Source of the DNA: CAZMCT01 sp964564785
GTDB taxonomy: Bacteria; Planctomycetota; Phycisphaerae; UBA1845; Fen-1342
Reading direction: 5' to 3'
Assembly: GCA_964564785.1 (NCBI GenBank)
Contig: CAZMCT010000054.1
Span: 1 to 24,171, forward strand
DNA: 24,171 nt
Below are positions 1 through 6,728 of this stretch, piece by piece. Position numbers and translations under genes: made by a program. Under the pieces are notes generated by a model. The model worked only from the letters and a program-made list of their open reading frames with translations. It was not told where the DNA came from and ran no database searches. How positions within the stretch are numbered: the stretch's first letter is position 1; each line of letters starts with the position of its first letter.

Positions 1-360
1 CCCGGGACCCGCGTCGGCTTCGAGCTCCGTTTCGAACACGTCGCCGGTGATGTCCGCGTGCGCGATGCGGATGTGGGCCCGCCCGGGGGCCAGCAGCAGC
101 CCGGCCGCCCGCGGGTCGCGCTGCTCCACGACCGGCAGCGAAACGGTACAGCGACCGAACGTCAGCCCGGTCCCGCGCTCCACGCCCAGCAGCCGGCCGA
201 GCGGGTCATCCTCGTCCAATCGCTCGCGGTTGGAGGCCACCAGGACGATTCCGTTGGCGACCCCGGGGCGGATGCGCGGCCCGCAACCCACGACCAGCGG
301 CGCCAGGCCGCACGTCGTCAGTAGCAGCCAGCGGAACACGATCCGGGCAGAACAGAGCAT
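1..360 (-). CDS. Lipoprotein, N-terminal part only (possible DUF900-type alpha/beta hydrolase)
   Basis: The first 120 codons are seen; the gene runs off the left window edge. The N-terminus is a lipoprotein signal: a basic/hydrophobic stretch (residues about 6-24) ends in PLVVGC, a good lipobox with Cys near residue 26, so the mature protein should be lipid-anchored outside the cytoplasm. After it come IVLVASNRERLDEDDPLG, then GVERGTGLTFGRCTVSLPVV. This order (strand, 'N-R', 'G-ERG-LTFG-C-VS-P') resembles the region that precedes the hydrolase fold in DUF900 alpha/beta hydrolases as I remember them; the catalytic part would lie outside the window. The start is the ATG at 360, with GAGGA about 10 bases upstream. 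The lipoprotein call is secure and the family call is tentative. Confidence 0.6.
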   Translation of the reverse strand, partial: MLCSARIVFRWLLLTTCGLAPLVVGCGPRIRPGVANGIVLVASNRERLDEDDPLGRLLGVERGTGLTFGRCTVSLPVVEQRDPRAAGLLLAPGRAHIRIAHADITGDVFETELEADAGPG

Positions 361-397
361 CACGTCGGAATCCTCGCACGGGACCGGAAGAACGCGG

Positions 398-518
398 CCA
401 ACAGCCCGATGAAAAAGGGGGCCGGCGCGGCGCCCACCCCCTGCGGGGTAGCGCCAATAGCCGTTCCTGCGGTGCGTGTGCCCGTGTTCACGGTCTCGTT
501 TTTCAGCGGGCGGCTATG
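398..518 (-). repeat. Dispersed palindromic repeat, copy 1
   Basis: Intergenic copy of an element also found at 17397-17503 (same orientation) and 22215-22332 (opposite orientation). In plus-strand order it begins with CCAACAGCCCGATGAAAAAG, has an inner part containing GGGTAGCGCC, and ends with GTTTTTCAGCGGGCGGCTATGG-like sequence. The two ends are inverted, imperfect copies of each other (GCCCG-TGAAAAA against TTTTTCA-CGGGC), so the unit can fold on itself. It carries no coding potential. It fills most of the gap between the lipoprotein start (360) and the stop of the next minus-strand gene (558). Confidence 0.6.
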
Positions 519-557
519 GTGATCCGAAATCGCGCCGGGGGCAAGCGCGGCAGACCC

Positions 558-896
558 TCACGGGCGCGGCGCGGGCGGCTCGTAGCGTTCGTAATAGCCG
601 AGCCGCCGGCCGGCCGGGTCGCGCACCGCGCGCATGTAGATGCGCTGCTTCTTATTGTCGGTCATCGGCCGCTCCTCCGCGGCGCCGCGCCCGAACTGCT
701 CGGCGATCGCGCCGATTTGCGCCTGCGAGGTCGCGTGAGGGCAATCCAGCAGCGAGCGGCCGAGGAGCGCGGCGTCCTCCTTGTCAGGCCCCGCAGCGGC
801 CCGGTTCATGCGGCGGATGGTGTGCGTGGTGTCGGCGAAGGGGAACGGGTCCTTGAGACCGTCCGGCGGGATTGCCGGCAGCGCGGCCTCGGGCAC
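558..896 (-). CDS. Small protein of unknown function, 112 aa
   Basis: I do not recognise this protein. The frame stays open far upstream, opposite the rpsA-like gene, but that part is only a shadow. The chosen start is a GTG at 896 with AGGTG about 6 bases before it, giving VPEAALPAIPPDGLKDPFPF at the N-terminus. An internal ATG at codon 30 is an alternative start. The protein is soluble-looking, with no signal peptide or membrane segment. It has an Ala/Leu/Gln-rich helical middle (residues about 40-70) and a basic C-terminal half (KKQRIYMRAVRDPAGRRLGYYERYE) that could be a small beta unit or a nucleic-acid-binding tail. It follows the rpsA-like gene by 83 bases on the same strand and may be cotranscribed with it. 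Evidence for its being real is amino-acid composition and spacing only. Confidence 0.5.
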   Translation of the reverse strand: MPEAALPAIPPDGLKDPFPFADTTHTIRRMNRAAAGPDKEDAALLGRSLLDCPHATSQAQIGAIAEQFGRGAAEERPMTDNKKQRIYMRAVRDPAGRRLGYYERYEPPAPRP

Positions 897-979
897 GGAG
901 GCACCTCGCGGGAGAAACGCAGCCGCGACACAGCCGGGGGCGGCTGTGCCACCGCTGTCCGGCGGCGGCCGGCCCACCC

Positions 980-2461
980 CTACCAGGACAACCCGCCGCG
1001 CAGCGGCTTCTTGCGCTCGCGCTTCTTCGGCGCTGCGGGGGCCGACCCGTCGGCCGAGCCGGGCTCGGCGGCCGGCTCTGCGGGTTGCGGCTCGGCCGCG
1101 CCCTTGAGCGTCAGGGAGATGCGGCGCTGCTGCGGATCGACGGACAGGACCTTGACCTTGATGACCTCGCCGGGCTTGACGACGTCGGTGACGGCCCGCA
1201 CGCGGCGGTCGGAAAGCTGCGAGATGTGCACCAGGCCCTCGATGCCCTCCTCGAGCTGGATGAACGCGCCGAAGTCGGTGATGCGCGCGACGACGCCGCT
1301 GATCACCTGGTCGGGCAGGTAGCGCTCGGCCACGCCGGACCACGGGTCGGCGGCGAGCGCCTTGAGGCTGAGACTGATCTTGCGCTTCTCGCCGCTGACG
1401 GAGAGGATCGCGACGCGGACGTGGTCGCCGACCTTCAGAACGTCCTTGGGGTGCATGACGCGCTGCGCCCAGCTCAGCTCGCTGATGGGGATGAGCCCCT
1501 CGACGCCGGGTTCGAGCTGCACGAAGGCGCCGAAGTCCAGCAGCTTGGTGACCTGGCCCTCGACCTGCTCGCCGACGCGATACCGGCCCTCGACGGTCGT
1601 CCAGGGGTCGGGCGCGAGCTGCTTGAGCCCGAGCGAGATGCGGTTCTTGACCAGGTCCACCTTGAGAATGCGGACCTCGATTTCCTGGCCCTCCTTGACC
1701 ACCTCGGAGGGGTGATTGACGCGGCTCCAGCTCATGTCGGAGACATGCAGGAGACCGTCGATGCCGCCCAGATCGACGAACGCCCCGAAATCGGCCAGCC
1801 GCCGGACGACGCCGCGCCGCACCTGCCCCTCGGCCAGTTGGAAGCGCAACTGCCGGCGCTCCTCTTCGCGCTCCCGCTCCAGAATCCGCCGCCGGCTGAG
1901 CACCAGCCGCTTGCCGCGGCGGTCCACTTCGGTCACTTCCGCCTCGAGCCAGTGGCCGATGAACGAGTTGAAGTCCTCATGCCGGTGCACGTCGACCTGG
2001 CTCATCGGCATGAAGCCGCGGGCCCCGTGCACGCGCAGCTCGAGCCCCCCGATGTTCGTGCCGGTCACCCGCCCCTTGACAATATCGCCGACCCGGATGG
2101 TCTCGAGGTCGGCCTCCAGCTTCGCCTCGCGCAGCGAAAGCCGCATCAGCCCCGATTCACGGTCGAAGCCGTGCGGTATCACCTGGAGCGTCTGCCCCAC
2201 CTGCGGCGGCTCGTCCGGCTCGAATTCGTCGAGCGGAATCACGCCCTCGGCCTTGGTCCCGATGTCCACGAACACGTCGGGGCCCTTGATGCTGACGATC
2301 CGGCCGTTGACCCGGCCACGGATGTCGGTCGCGGCGGCGTGCGGCGGGGGCACGGCAGCCAAGTGCCGCTCCAGGTCCTGGGTGGTGAGGTCACCCACCT
2401 GGTCGGCCATTTCGCGGTTGATTTGCGCCTCGAGGTCGTGGGGGTCGGTGGACACGATCAT
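980..2461 (-). CDS. rpsA: 30S ribosomal protein S1-like, five S1 domains
   Basis: A 493-aa protein built of five S1 RNA-binding OB-fold repeats, at roughly residues 46-113, 124-195, 213-285, 300-372 and 387-460. Repeats 3-5 carry the family signature well: RLADFGAFVDL-GIDGLLHVSDMSW, LLDFGAFVQLEPGVEGLIPISELSW and ITDFGAFIQLEEGIEGLVHISQLS. Repeats 1 and 2 are more divergent, as in typical S1, where they contact the ribosome. The tail (about 465-493) is Ala/Pro/Glu-rich and ends in a basic KKRERKKPLRGG stretch. E. coli S1 has six domains; shorter forms are common elsewhere. S1 helps mRNA bind the 30S subunit. The start is the ATG at 2461, because AAGGA lies 4-5 bases before it; the in-frame extension upstream has non-protein-like composition and contains the putative promoter. 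A paralogous S1-domain RNA-binding role cannot be excluded. Confidence 0.9.
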   Translation of the reverse strand: MIVSTDPHDLEAQINREMADQVGDLTTQDLERHLAAVPPPHAAATDIRGRVNGRIVSIKGPDVFVDIGTKAEGVIPLDEFEPDEPPQVGQTLQVIPHGFDRESGLMRLSLREAKLEADLETIRVGDIVKGRVTGTNIGGLELRVHGARGFMPMSQVDVHRHEDFNSFIGHWLEAEVTEVDRRGKRLVLSRRRILEREREEERRQLRFQLAEGQVRRGVVRRLADFGAFVDLGGIDGLLHVSDMSWSRVNHPSEVVKEGQEIEVRILKVDLVKNRISLGLKQLAPDPWTTVEGRYRVGEQVEGQVTKLLDFGAFVQLEPGVEGLIPISELSWAQRVMHPKDVLKVGDHVRVAILSVSGEKRKISLSLKALAADPWSGVAERYLPDQVISGVVARITDFGAFIQLEEGIEGLVHISQLSDRRVRAVTDVVKPGEVIKVKVLSVDPQQRRISLTLKGAAEPQPAEPAAEPGSADGSAPAAPKKRERKKPLRGGLSW

Positions 2462-2492
2462 ATCCTTCGGAACAGCGTGAATGCCAGAACCT

Positions 2493-2522
2493 TTTATCGT
2501 ACCGGGAAGGCGGCGGGTACAA
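2493..2522 (-). promoter_or_regulatory. Putative promoter of the rpsA-like gene
   Basis: On the minus strand, TTGTAC (2522-2517) and GATAAA (2498-2493) are separated by 18 bases, a weak sigma-70-type pair. It lies about 32 bases upstream of the ATG at 2461. It supports the start at 2461 over longer in-frame starts, which would sit inside or before this promoter. Confidence 0.35.
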
Positions 2523-2655
2523 CAGGGCGCGTTCGCTCGAAAACAGCGCCGCATCCGCACTCACGCTTGCAAAACAATGCGAGGAAAAGACTTACGAGAT
2601 GAGCGGTGCGGCGCGAGCGCAGCCGGGCCCGTGAGAATGGAACTCCGGAAAGGCC

Positions 2656-2694
2656 CGCGGGGCGCGACGCCCGAGTCGGCCGCCGCGCCCCGCG
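2656..2694 (-). terminator. Strong GC hairpin, possible terminator of the pseudopilin-like gene
   Basis: A perfect 11-bp inverted repeat (CGCGGGGCGCG at 2656-2666, CGCGCCCCGCG at 2684-2694) with a 17-base loop lies 24 bases beyond the stop codon of the minus-strand gene at 2718. Only a short T run follows on either strand (CCTTTCC on the minus strand, GTTTGATT on the plus strand), so intrinsic termination is plausible but not certain. Confidence 0.5.
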
Positions 2695-2717
2695 TTTGAT
2701 TCACCGCCGATCCGTCC

Positions 2718-3659
2718 CTAAGGAACGATGATCGAGTCGGTCTGCGTCCACGGCCCCTTGCGGTCGTCCGGCACCACGCCCAGGAGGCAGTTCTGAAGCG
2801 TGAAAGCGGACTGCTGGGTGTAGATGTTGTCGTAGTTCACGCCCTGGATGGGCTTCTTGGCGAAGTCCACGTGCGAGTCCTGGAACAGGATGTTCTCGCC
2901 CTCACCGGCGTGGTTACGGCTGTTGTGCTTACGCCACTTCTCGTTGTCGGCTTTCAGAATCGCCGACGGATCGCTGCCGCTGACGCCCGTGAGCGTGATC
3001 TCGGTGCCCGGACCGGGTTGGTTGGTCGCCTGGTCGGGGGTCTCGCCTGTCGAGTTGGCCGAACCGGCCTCGAAGTACGGGCCCTTGTCGGCCATGATGG
3101 CCATGCGCTGGTCCAGGTTCTCATTCGGCTTCGCGCGGGGGCCGAACGGAAGCTGGTAGCCGTAGCTCAGGAAGGGGTAGCCGCGGAAGTCGAAGCGATT
3201 GACGCCCGGCTGGCAGGCCACTTCCTGGCCCGTGTTGCGGTTCCGCATGTCGTCTTCGGAGTCGCCCGAGCTGGGGCAGATGAACTGCTTGGCCGTGCAC
3301 GAGCCGTCGATCACGAGCTTGAACAGCGAGCGACTCGGGTGCACGTTCGTGATGGTGTTAGAGTCGCTGCCGTTCGTCACGTACATATTGACGGTCATCA
3401 TGCCGATCCAGTTGATGTCGTTGGCGTTCTGCGTACCCGTCGTGCTCTCTTTGTAGACGTCGATCGGGTAGAAGTCGTAGTTATCGTTCGCGTACACCTT
3501 GATGGCCTGGCCGATGCCGCGCAGGTTGGACGCGCACACGGCCCGCTTGGTGATCTCGCGCGCCCGCGCCAAGCTGGGCAGCAGAATCGAGATCAGCAGC
3601 GCGATGATGGCCACCACCACCAGCAGCTCGATCAGAGTAAAGGCTTTGCTGCGTTTCAC
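2718..3659 (-). CDS. Pseudopilin-like protein with type IV prepilin N-terminus
   Basis: A 313-aa protein. The N-terminus is a class III signal: VKRSKA followed by FTLIELLVVVAIIALLISIL. A prepilin peptidase would cut just before the Phe, leaving Glu5 and the hydrophobic helix; the residue before the cut is Ala rather than the usual Gly, a form I believe is frequent in planctomycete paralogues. The helix continues into LARAREITKRAVCASNLRGIGQAIKVYANDN, typical of the large planctomycete pseudopilin families. Near the C-terminus, NILFQDSHVDF is a variant of the H-x9-DG type signature. Such proteins may be minor pseudopilins of a type II secretion or pilus-like system, but the individual function is unknown. 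The start is GTG at 3659, fixed by a perfect AGGAGG 8 bases upstream; the long in-frame extension before it is not protein-like. Confidence 0.85.
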   Translation of the reverse strand: MKRSKAFTLIELLVVVAIIALLISILLPSLARAREITKRAVCASNLRGIGQAIKVYANDNYDFYPIDVYKESTTGTQNANDINWIGMMTVNMYVTNGSDSNTITNVHPSRSLFKLVIDGSCTAKQFICPSSGDSEDDMRNRNTGQEVACQPGVNRFDFRGYPFLSYGYQLPFGPRAKPNENLDQRMAIMADKGPYFEAGSANSTGETPDQATNQPGPGTEITLTGVSGSDPSAILKADNEKWRKHNSRNHAGEGENILFQDSHVDFAKKPIQGVNYDNIYTQQSAFTLQNCLLGVVPDDRKGPWTQTDSIIVP

Positions 3660-3667
3660 GATTTGAA

Positions 3668-3673
3668 CCTCCT
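3668..3673 (-). promoter_or_regulatory. Consensus Shine-Dalgarno that fixes a GTG start
   Basis: AGGAGG on the minus strand, 8 bases before the GTG at 3659. It is the strongest ribosome binding site in the window. It decides the start of the pseudopilin-like gene, whose reading frame stays open for another 72 codons upstream. Confidence 0.8.
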
Positions 3674-3694
3674 GAAGCTTCCCATGTTCCTCGA

Positions 3695-3720
3695 CCAGTT
3701 CGTCCGGCAAGCCGAACTGG
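3695..3720 (-). other. Hairpin in the 5' leader of the pseudopilin-like gene
   Basis: Perfect 8-bp arms, CCAGTTCG (3695-3702) and CGAACTGG (3713-3720), with a 10-base loop. It lies 22 bases upstream of the Shine-Dalgarno of the minus-strand gene starting at 3659. It may stabilise the leader or be an operator; no T run follows. Confidence 0.4.
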
Positions 3721-3842
3721 TATGCAACGTTACGGTAATAGAGCACGCTCCGGTGCCGGCCTGCCTGACGCCTGAACCGGCGTCCTCTGGCGCGGCTCAA
3801 CTGATCGCCGTGACCCCGGTGCGGCCGGACCGTCCGGCCAGC

Positions 3843-3879
3843 AACCGTGTGAGCGCAAGGGACCCGCTCACGCACGGTT
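3843..3879 (+). other. Long imperfect stem resembling a conserved group II intron hairpin
   Basis: AACCGTG (3843-3849) pairs with CACGGTT (3873-3879), and GAGCG (3851-3855) pairs with CGCTC (3865-3869). A one-against-three internal loop (T against ACG) separates the two helices. This architecture and sequence resemble a hairpin I remember from bacterial group II introns near the intron-encoded reverse transcriptase. No reverse transcriptase, domain V or intron ends are seen here, so if related it is at most a relic. Confidence 0.3.
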
Positions 3880-4039
3880 AGGTTCGTAGTCGCGTAGATG
3901 GTCTGAGCGCGCGCACATACAGGTCGACCAGCGTCACCGGACCAGAGACCATCCGGCTGCGCCAGCGGCGCTCACGAAACGGCGGGAACGAATCGGGAAA
4001 TCCTAGGAACGAGGGCAATTATGGAAGATTTCAGTCGCG

Positions 4040-4066
4040 TTATGATAAGAGTATACCTTATGATAA
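4040..4066. promoter_or_regulatory. Twin AT-rich dyads, putative operator
   Basis: TTATGATAA occurs at 4040-4048 and again at 4058-4066. Each copy is itself a dyad (TTAT-G-ATAA), and the palindrome GTATAC (4051-4056) lies between them. The start-to-start spacing of 18 bases is just under two helical turns, compatible with two dimers on one face of the DNA. The regulated gene could be either divergent neighbour. Confidence 0.4.
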
Positions 4067-4160
4067 CCCTCATCCGATCCCGTCTTCACATCCATCTGTA
4101 GCATACCGGCATCCGGCTCCGAGTCAATAGGAGCTGCGCAAAAGCTGCACACCAATCTGA

Positions 4161-4176
4161 TCGTGAGGGATCACGA
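4161..4176. repeat. Short inverted repeat
   Basis: TCGTGA (4161-4166) and TCACGA (4171-4176) are perfect inverted arms around GGGA. The repeat lies 173 bases before the start of the nucleotidyltransferase gene. It may be an operator or a small RNA hairpin; nothing else supports a function. Confidence 0.25.
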
Positions 4177-4297
4177 CTGGCGTCCGCGCCACGCCTCATC
4201 CGCCCGGCGGCGACTCTCGATGCGCCTCTCGGCCTGATGAACAATGAACCCGGGAGCGATACCGGAAGTCCCGCTCCCTTCCGGTTCTTTCCCCCGC

Positions 4298-4306
4298 TGG
4301 TATACT
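4298..4306 (+). promoter_or_regulatory. Putative extended -10 promoter
   Basis: TGGTATACT, a TGN-TATACT extended -10 box, lies 43 bases before the ATG at 4350. The -35 region is poor (TTCCGG at 4279-4284, spacer 16), which is tolerated by extended -10 promoters. Confidence 0.45.
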
Positions 4307-4349
4307 GCCGTTCGCGCTCGTGCGCGATAGGTGCGCTCGGTAGGATCCC

Positions 4350-5771
4350 ATGCACAGTTTATCAGACCTTCGTCAACGCCTCGAAGCATTCGGGCAGGGC
4401 CATCTGCTCAGATTCTGGCCGGAGCTGACCGACGACCAGCGGCAGCAGCTCGTTGCAGATTTGGAACAGGTCGACTTCGACCGCTGCCGAATGCTCGCCG
4501 AGACCCATGTGCGTAACCGGCCGCAGGTGCACATTCCCGACCACATTGAGCCGCCGCCGAGTTATCCGGCCGAGCCGGGCCCGGACCAAAGCAAGCTGTA
4601 CGCCGAGGCGCGACTCGCCGGCGAACAGGCGATCCGGGCGGGCCGGGTCGCCGCATTCCTGGTGGCCGGGGGCCAGGGCACGCGGCTGGGTTTCGAGGGA
4701 CCGAAAGGGGCTTTTCCGATCAGCCCCGTCCGGAACGCGACGCTGTTCCAACTCTTTGCCGAGTACCTGCTGGGCGTGGAGCGCCGCTGGGGCCACCGGC
4801 CACGCTGGTACATCATGACCAGCCACACCAATGACGCCGAGACGCGCGCGTTTTTCGAGCAGCACGCGTACTTCGGGCTCGGACCGGAAAGCGTAACGTT
4901 CTTCCGGCAGGGACAGATGCCGGCGTTCCTCCCGGACGGCCGGATCGCGCTGGAGGCCAAGCACCGCGTCGCGCTCTCCCCCGACGGGCACGGCGGGAGC
5001 CTGCGGGCGCTGGCGGCCAGCGGCGCGCTGGAGGAGATGCGGCAGTGTGGGATCGACACGATCAGCTATTTTCAGGTGGACAACCCGCTGGTGCACGTCA
5101 TCGATCCCTTGTTCATCGGGCTGCACCTGGTGACGGGTTCGGAGATGTCGAGCAAGGCGATTCCGAAGGCGTACGACACGGAGCGGGTCGGGAACTTCTG
5201 CCGCGTGGACGGGAAAGTGGCGGTGATCGAGTACAGCGACCTGCCGGAGCCGCTGGCGCTGGCCCGCAACGCGGATGGATCGCGCCGGTTCGATGCGGGC
5301 AGCATCGCGATCCACGTGCTCAGCCGCGAATTCGTCGCACGCCTGACTGCGGCGGGCGCGACCGTACAACTGCCGTGGCATCGCGCGGACAAGAAGGTCG
5401 CGGTCGTCGACGACCAGGGCCGGCCGGTCGTGCCCGCGCAGCCGAACGCGGTGAAGCTGGAGATGTTTGTCTTTGACGCGATCCCGCTGGCGCGGAACCC
5501 GTTGGTGCTGTTCACGCGGCGGGAAGAGGAATTCAGCCCGGTCAAGAACGCGGAGGGGGTCGACTCGCCGGCCACGGCGCGGCGCGACTTGGTCCGGCGG
5601 GCGGCGCGGTGGCTAGAGCACTGCGATGTGGCGGTGCCGCGCGACGCGGCCGGAGAACCTGCGCTGCCGCTGGAAATCAGCCCCCGGTTCGCGCTGGATG
5701 CCGGGGAGCTCCGTGCGCGGCTCCGCGCGCGGCCCGTGCTTCAGCCGGGACGGCCGCTGTTGCTCGAATAG
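4350..5771 (+). CDS. UDP-N-acetylhexosamine pyrophosphorylase-like uridylyltransferase (UAP/UDPGP family)
   Basis: A 473-aa protein of the UDPGP family, best matching UDP-GlcNAc/UDP-GalNAc pyrophosphorylases, which make UDP-sugar and PPi from UTP and sugar 1-phosphate. Visible motifs are the nucleotide-binding loop LVAGGQGTRLGFEGPKG (residues 104-120), RWYIMTSHTND (substrate region), SPDGHGGSLRAL, SYFQVDNPLV (metal/sugar site) and the C-terminal EEEFSPVKNAEGVDSPATAR, whose Lys binds phosphate in UAP enzymes. Length and motif order match eukaryotic-type UAP rather than GlmU, and there is no hexapeptide acetyltransferase domain. It probably feeds cell-envelope or exopolysaccharide synthesis in the cytoplasm. 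The ATG at 4350 has a weak GGTAGGA ribosome binding site. The gene stands alone and is followed by a convergent gene. Which hexosamine is used cannot be told from sequence alone. Confidence 0.9.
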   Translation: MHSLSDLRQRLEAFGQGHLLRFWPELTDDQRQQLVADLEQVDFDRCRMLAETHVRNRPQVHIPDHIEPPPSYPAEPGPDQSKLYAEARLAGEQAIRAGRVAAFLVAGGQGTRLGFEGPKGAFPISPVRNATLFQLFAEYLLGVERRWGHRPRWYIMTSHTNDAETRAFFEQHAYFGLGPESVTFFRQGQMPAFLPDGRIALEAKHRVALSPDGHGGSLRALAASGALEEMRQCGIDTISYFQVDNPLVHVIDPLFIGLHLVTGSEMSSKAIPKAYDTERVGNFCRVDGKVAVIEYSDLPEPLALARNADGSRRFDAGSIAIHVLSREFVARLTAAGATVQLPWHRADKKVAVVDDQGRPVVPAQPNAVKLEMFVFDAIPLARNPLVLFTRREEEFSPVKNAEGVDSPATARRDLVRRAARWLEHCDVAVPRDAAGEPALPLEISPRFALDAGELRARLRARPVLQPGRPLLLE

Positions 5772-5799
5772 CGAACACTCAACCGCGAAGACCGAATCG

Positions 5800-5826
5800 C
5801 GCGGCCCGAATCACGGGGGCCCGCGC
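5800..5826. terminator. Hairpin between convergent genes
   Basis: GCGCGGCCC (5800-5808) pairs perfectly with GGGCCGCGC (5818-5826) around a 9-base loop. It is placed between the stop of the nucleotidyltransferase (5771) and the stop of the convergent DUF192 gene (5844), where a shared terminator is expected. There is no T tract, so an intrinsic mechanism is uncertain. Confidence 0.4.
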
Positions 5827-5843
5827 AATCCGGCGTTCGCCAT

Positions 5844-6410
5844 TCAATGCAGCCCCGAGACCTCGGCCGGGATCACCAGCGTGTCGCCTTCGCGGATGCC
5901 CAGCCGCGCGAAGCTCCCCTGCTTCATCTCGAGCGCGAACATGGCCGGCTCGATCGACGGGAAGGTCTGAAGCGTGTAGGGCGGCATCTGCCAGATCTTG
6001 ACGATCGTGCCGTTCATCCGGGCGAAGGCGATGTCAAGCGGCGTGATCGTGTTTCTCATCCAGAAACCACGCAGCCGTTCGTCCTCGAAGACGAAGAGCA
6101 TGCCCTGGTCGTCGGCGATCTCCTCCGGCGGGACGTGCATCAGCCCCTCTTCCACTGCGCCCGGCCGGCCGGCGTCGAAATCCTGCACGACCCAGACGCG
6201 TATGGCCTGGCCGTTGACGCTGATGGTCCCGGTGGGCAGCGAGTCGAGCGGGTAGCGCCGGGCGGCGTCGCTGACCCGCCCGGCGGGGCGGGTGCTGCCG
6301 CCGGAGGGCGTGCCGTTCTCCCCCGGGCTGCGGAAACAGCCGGCGGCCATGAGACAGCCGGCCAGCAGCGGAAACACGAGCACGCCCCCGTGGCATGAAT
6401 GCGACGACAT
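5844..6410 (-). CDS. DUF192 family lipoprotein
   Basis: A 188-aa lipoprotein. The signal ends in LLAGCLMAAGC with the lipobox AAGC, followed by a Gly/Ser/Pro-rich linker. The folded part (about 65-188) is DUF192: EGLMHVPPEEIADDQGMLFVF, then RLRGFWMRNTITPLDIAFAR, then FALEMKQGSFARLGIREGDTL, in the usual order and spacing (the GLM, GMLFVF and FWM-NT-IPLDI-type motifs). The biochemical role of the family is not established; members are often secreted or lipid-anchored in bacteria and archaea. The start is ATG at 6410, chosen because GAGGA lies 8 bases upstream and the lipoprotein signal begins there; the frame stays open much further upstream without protein-like composition. It is convergent with the preceding gene and transcribed alone. 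Confidence 0.85.
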   Translation of the reverse strand: MSSHSCHGGVLVFPLLAGCLMAAGCFRSPGENGTPSGGSTRPAGRVSDAARRYPLDSLPTGTISVNGQAIRVWVVQDFDAGRPGAVEEGLMHVPPEEIADDQGMLFVFEDERLRGFWMRNTITPLDIAFARMNGTIVKIWQMPPYTLQTFPSIEPAMFALEMKQGSFARLGIREGDTLVIPAEVSGLH

Positions 6411-6489
6411 CAGCGGTCCTCGGATGTGGCCGGCACGGCCACGCAGGGGATCATACCGCGCGCCGCGGCCGGCGAGGACCCACGTCGCG

Positions 6490-6615
6490 GTCATTCCGAA
6501 TGGGTCGCCGCGGTGAGCGAGGAGGAATCCGGCTGCGGACGCGGCGGTCGCTCCCGACGCGCGGCCGCTCTCCATCGGGGGCCAGATTCCTCGTCGCTTC
6601 GCTCCTCGGAATGAC
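6490..6615. repeat. Nested inverted repeat (palindromic element)
   Basis: The outer arms are GTCATTCCGA (6490-6499) and TCGGAATGAC (6606-6615). The inner arms are GAGGAATC (6522-6529) and GATTCCTC (6585-6592). The layout, a 'GTCATTCCGA ... GAGGAATC' half facing its inverse, resembles short interspersed palindromes that I remember from many bacterial genomes; this is from memory. It lies between the DUF192 gene and truB and is non-coding. Confidence 0.6.
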
Positions 6616-6709
6616 AGGAAATGGGCGCTCCTCGGAAGGACAGGAAATGGGCGCTCGTCGGAATGACAGGAAATGCGGCCTGCTCGGAATGACAGGAACC
6701 GGGCGCCCC
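6606..6709 (+). repeat. Tandem repeat, four 26-bp units
   Basis: The core TCGGAATGACAGGAA starts at 6606, 6632 (with one change, AAGG for AATG), 6658 and 6684, an exact 26-base period. Each core is followed by a variable filler such as ATGGGCGCTCC. The first unit coincides with the right outer arm of the adjoining palindrome, so the tandem array looks like local amplification of that end. It ends 19 bases before truB, so it may lie in or next to the truB leader. Confidence 0.85.
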
Positions 6710-6728
6710 GTGGGAGTAAGATGCAGCG

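Larger units (their letters stand above)
3660..4349. other. 690-base intergenic region between divergent genes
   Basis: No convincing gene is seen in this stretch between the pseudopilin-like gene (minus) and the nucleotidyltransferase (plus). Short open frames are present but lack protein-like composition. It holds several dyads: a 5'-UTR hairpin (3695-3720), a long imperfect stem (3843-3879), twin AT-rich dyads (4040-4066), a short inverted repeat (4161-4176) and an extended -10 promoter (4298-4306). The AT content rises clearly around 4010-4070, which is unusual in this GC-rich window and suggests a control region. Confidence 0.6.

Noticed and set aside
872..2602. Long plus-strand reading frame opposite the rpsA-like gene
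   Set aside because: It is a shadow of the S1-domain gene produced by high-GC codon use; its His/Asp/Leu-rich translation matches nothing and the minus-strand frame has five clear S1 repeats.
6606..6709. CRISPR array
   Set aside because: The repeated units are directly adjacent with near-identical fillers of about 11 bases, there are no unique spacers of CRISPR length, and no cas genes are near.
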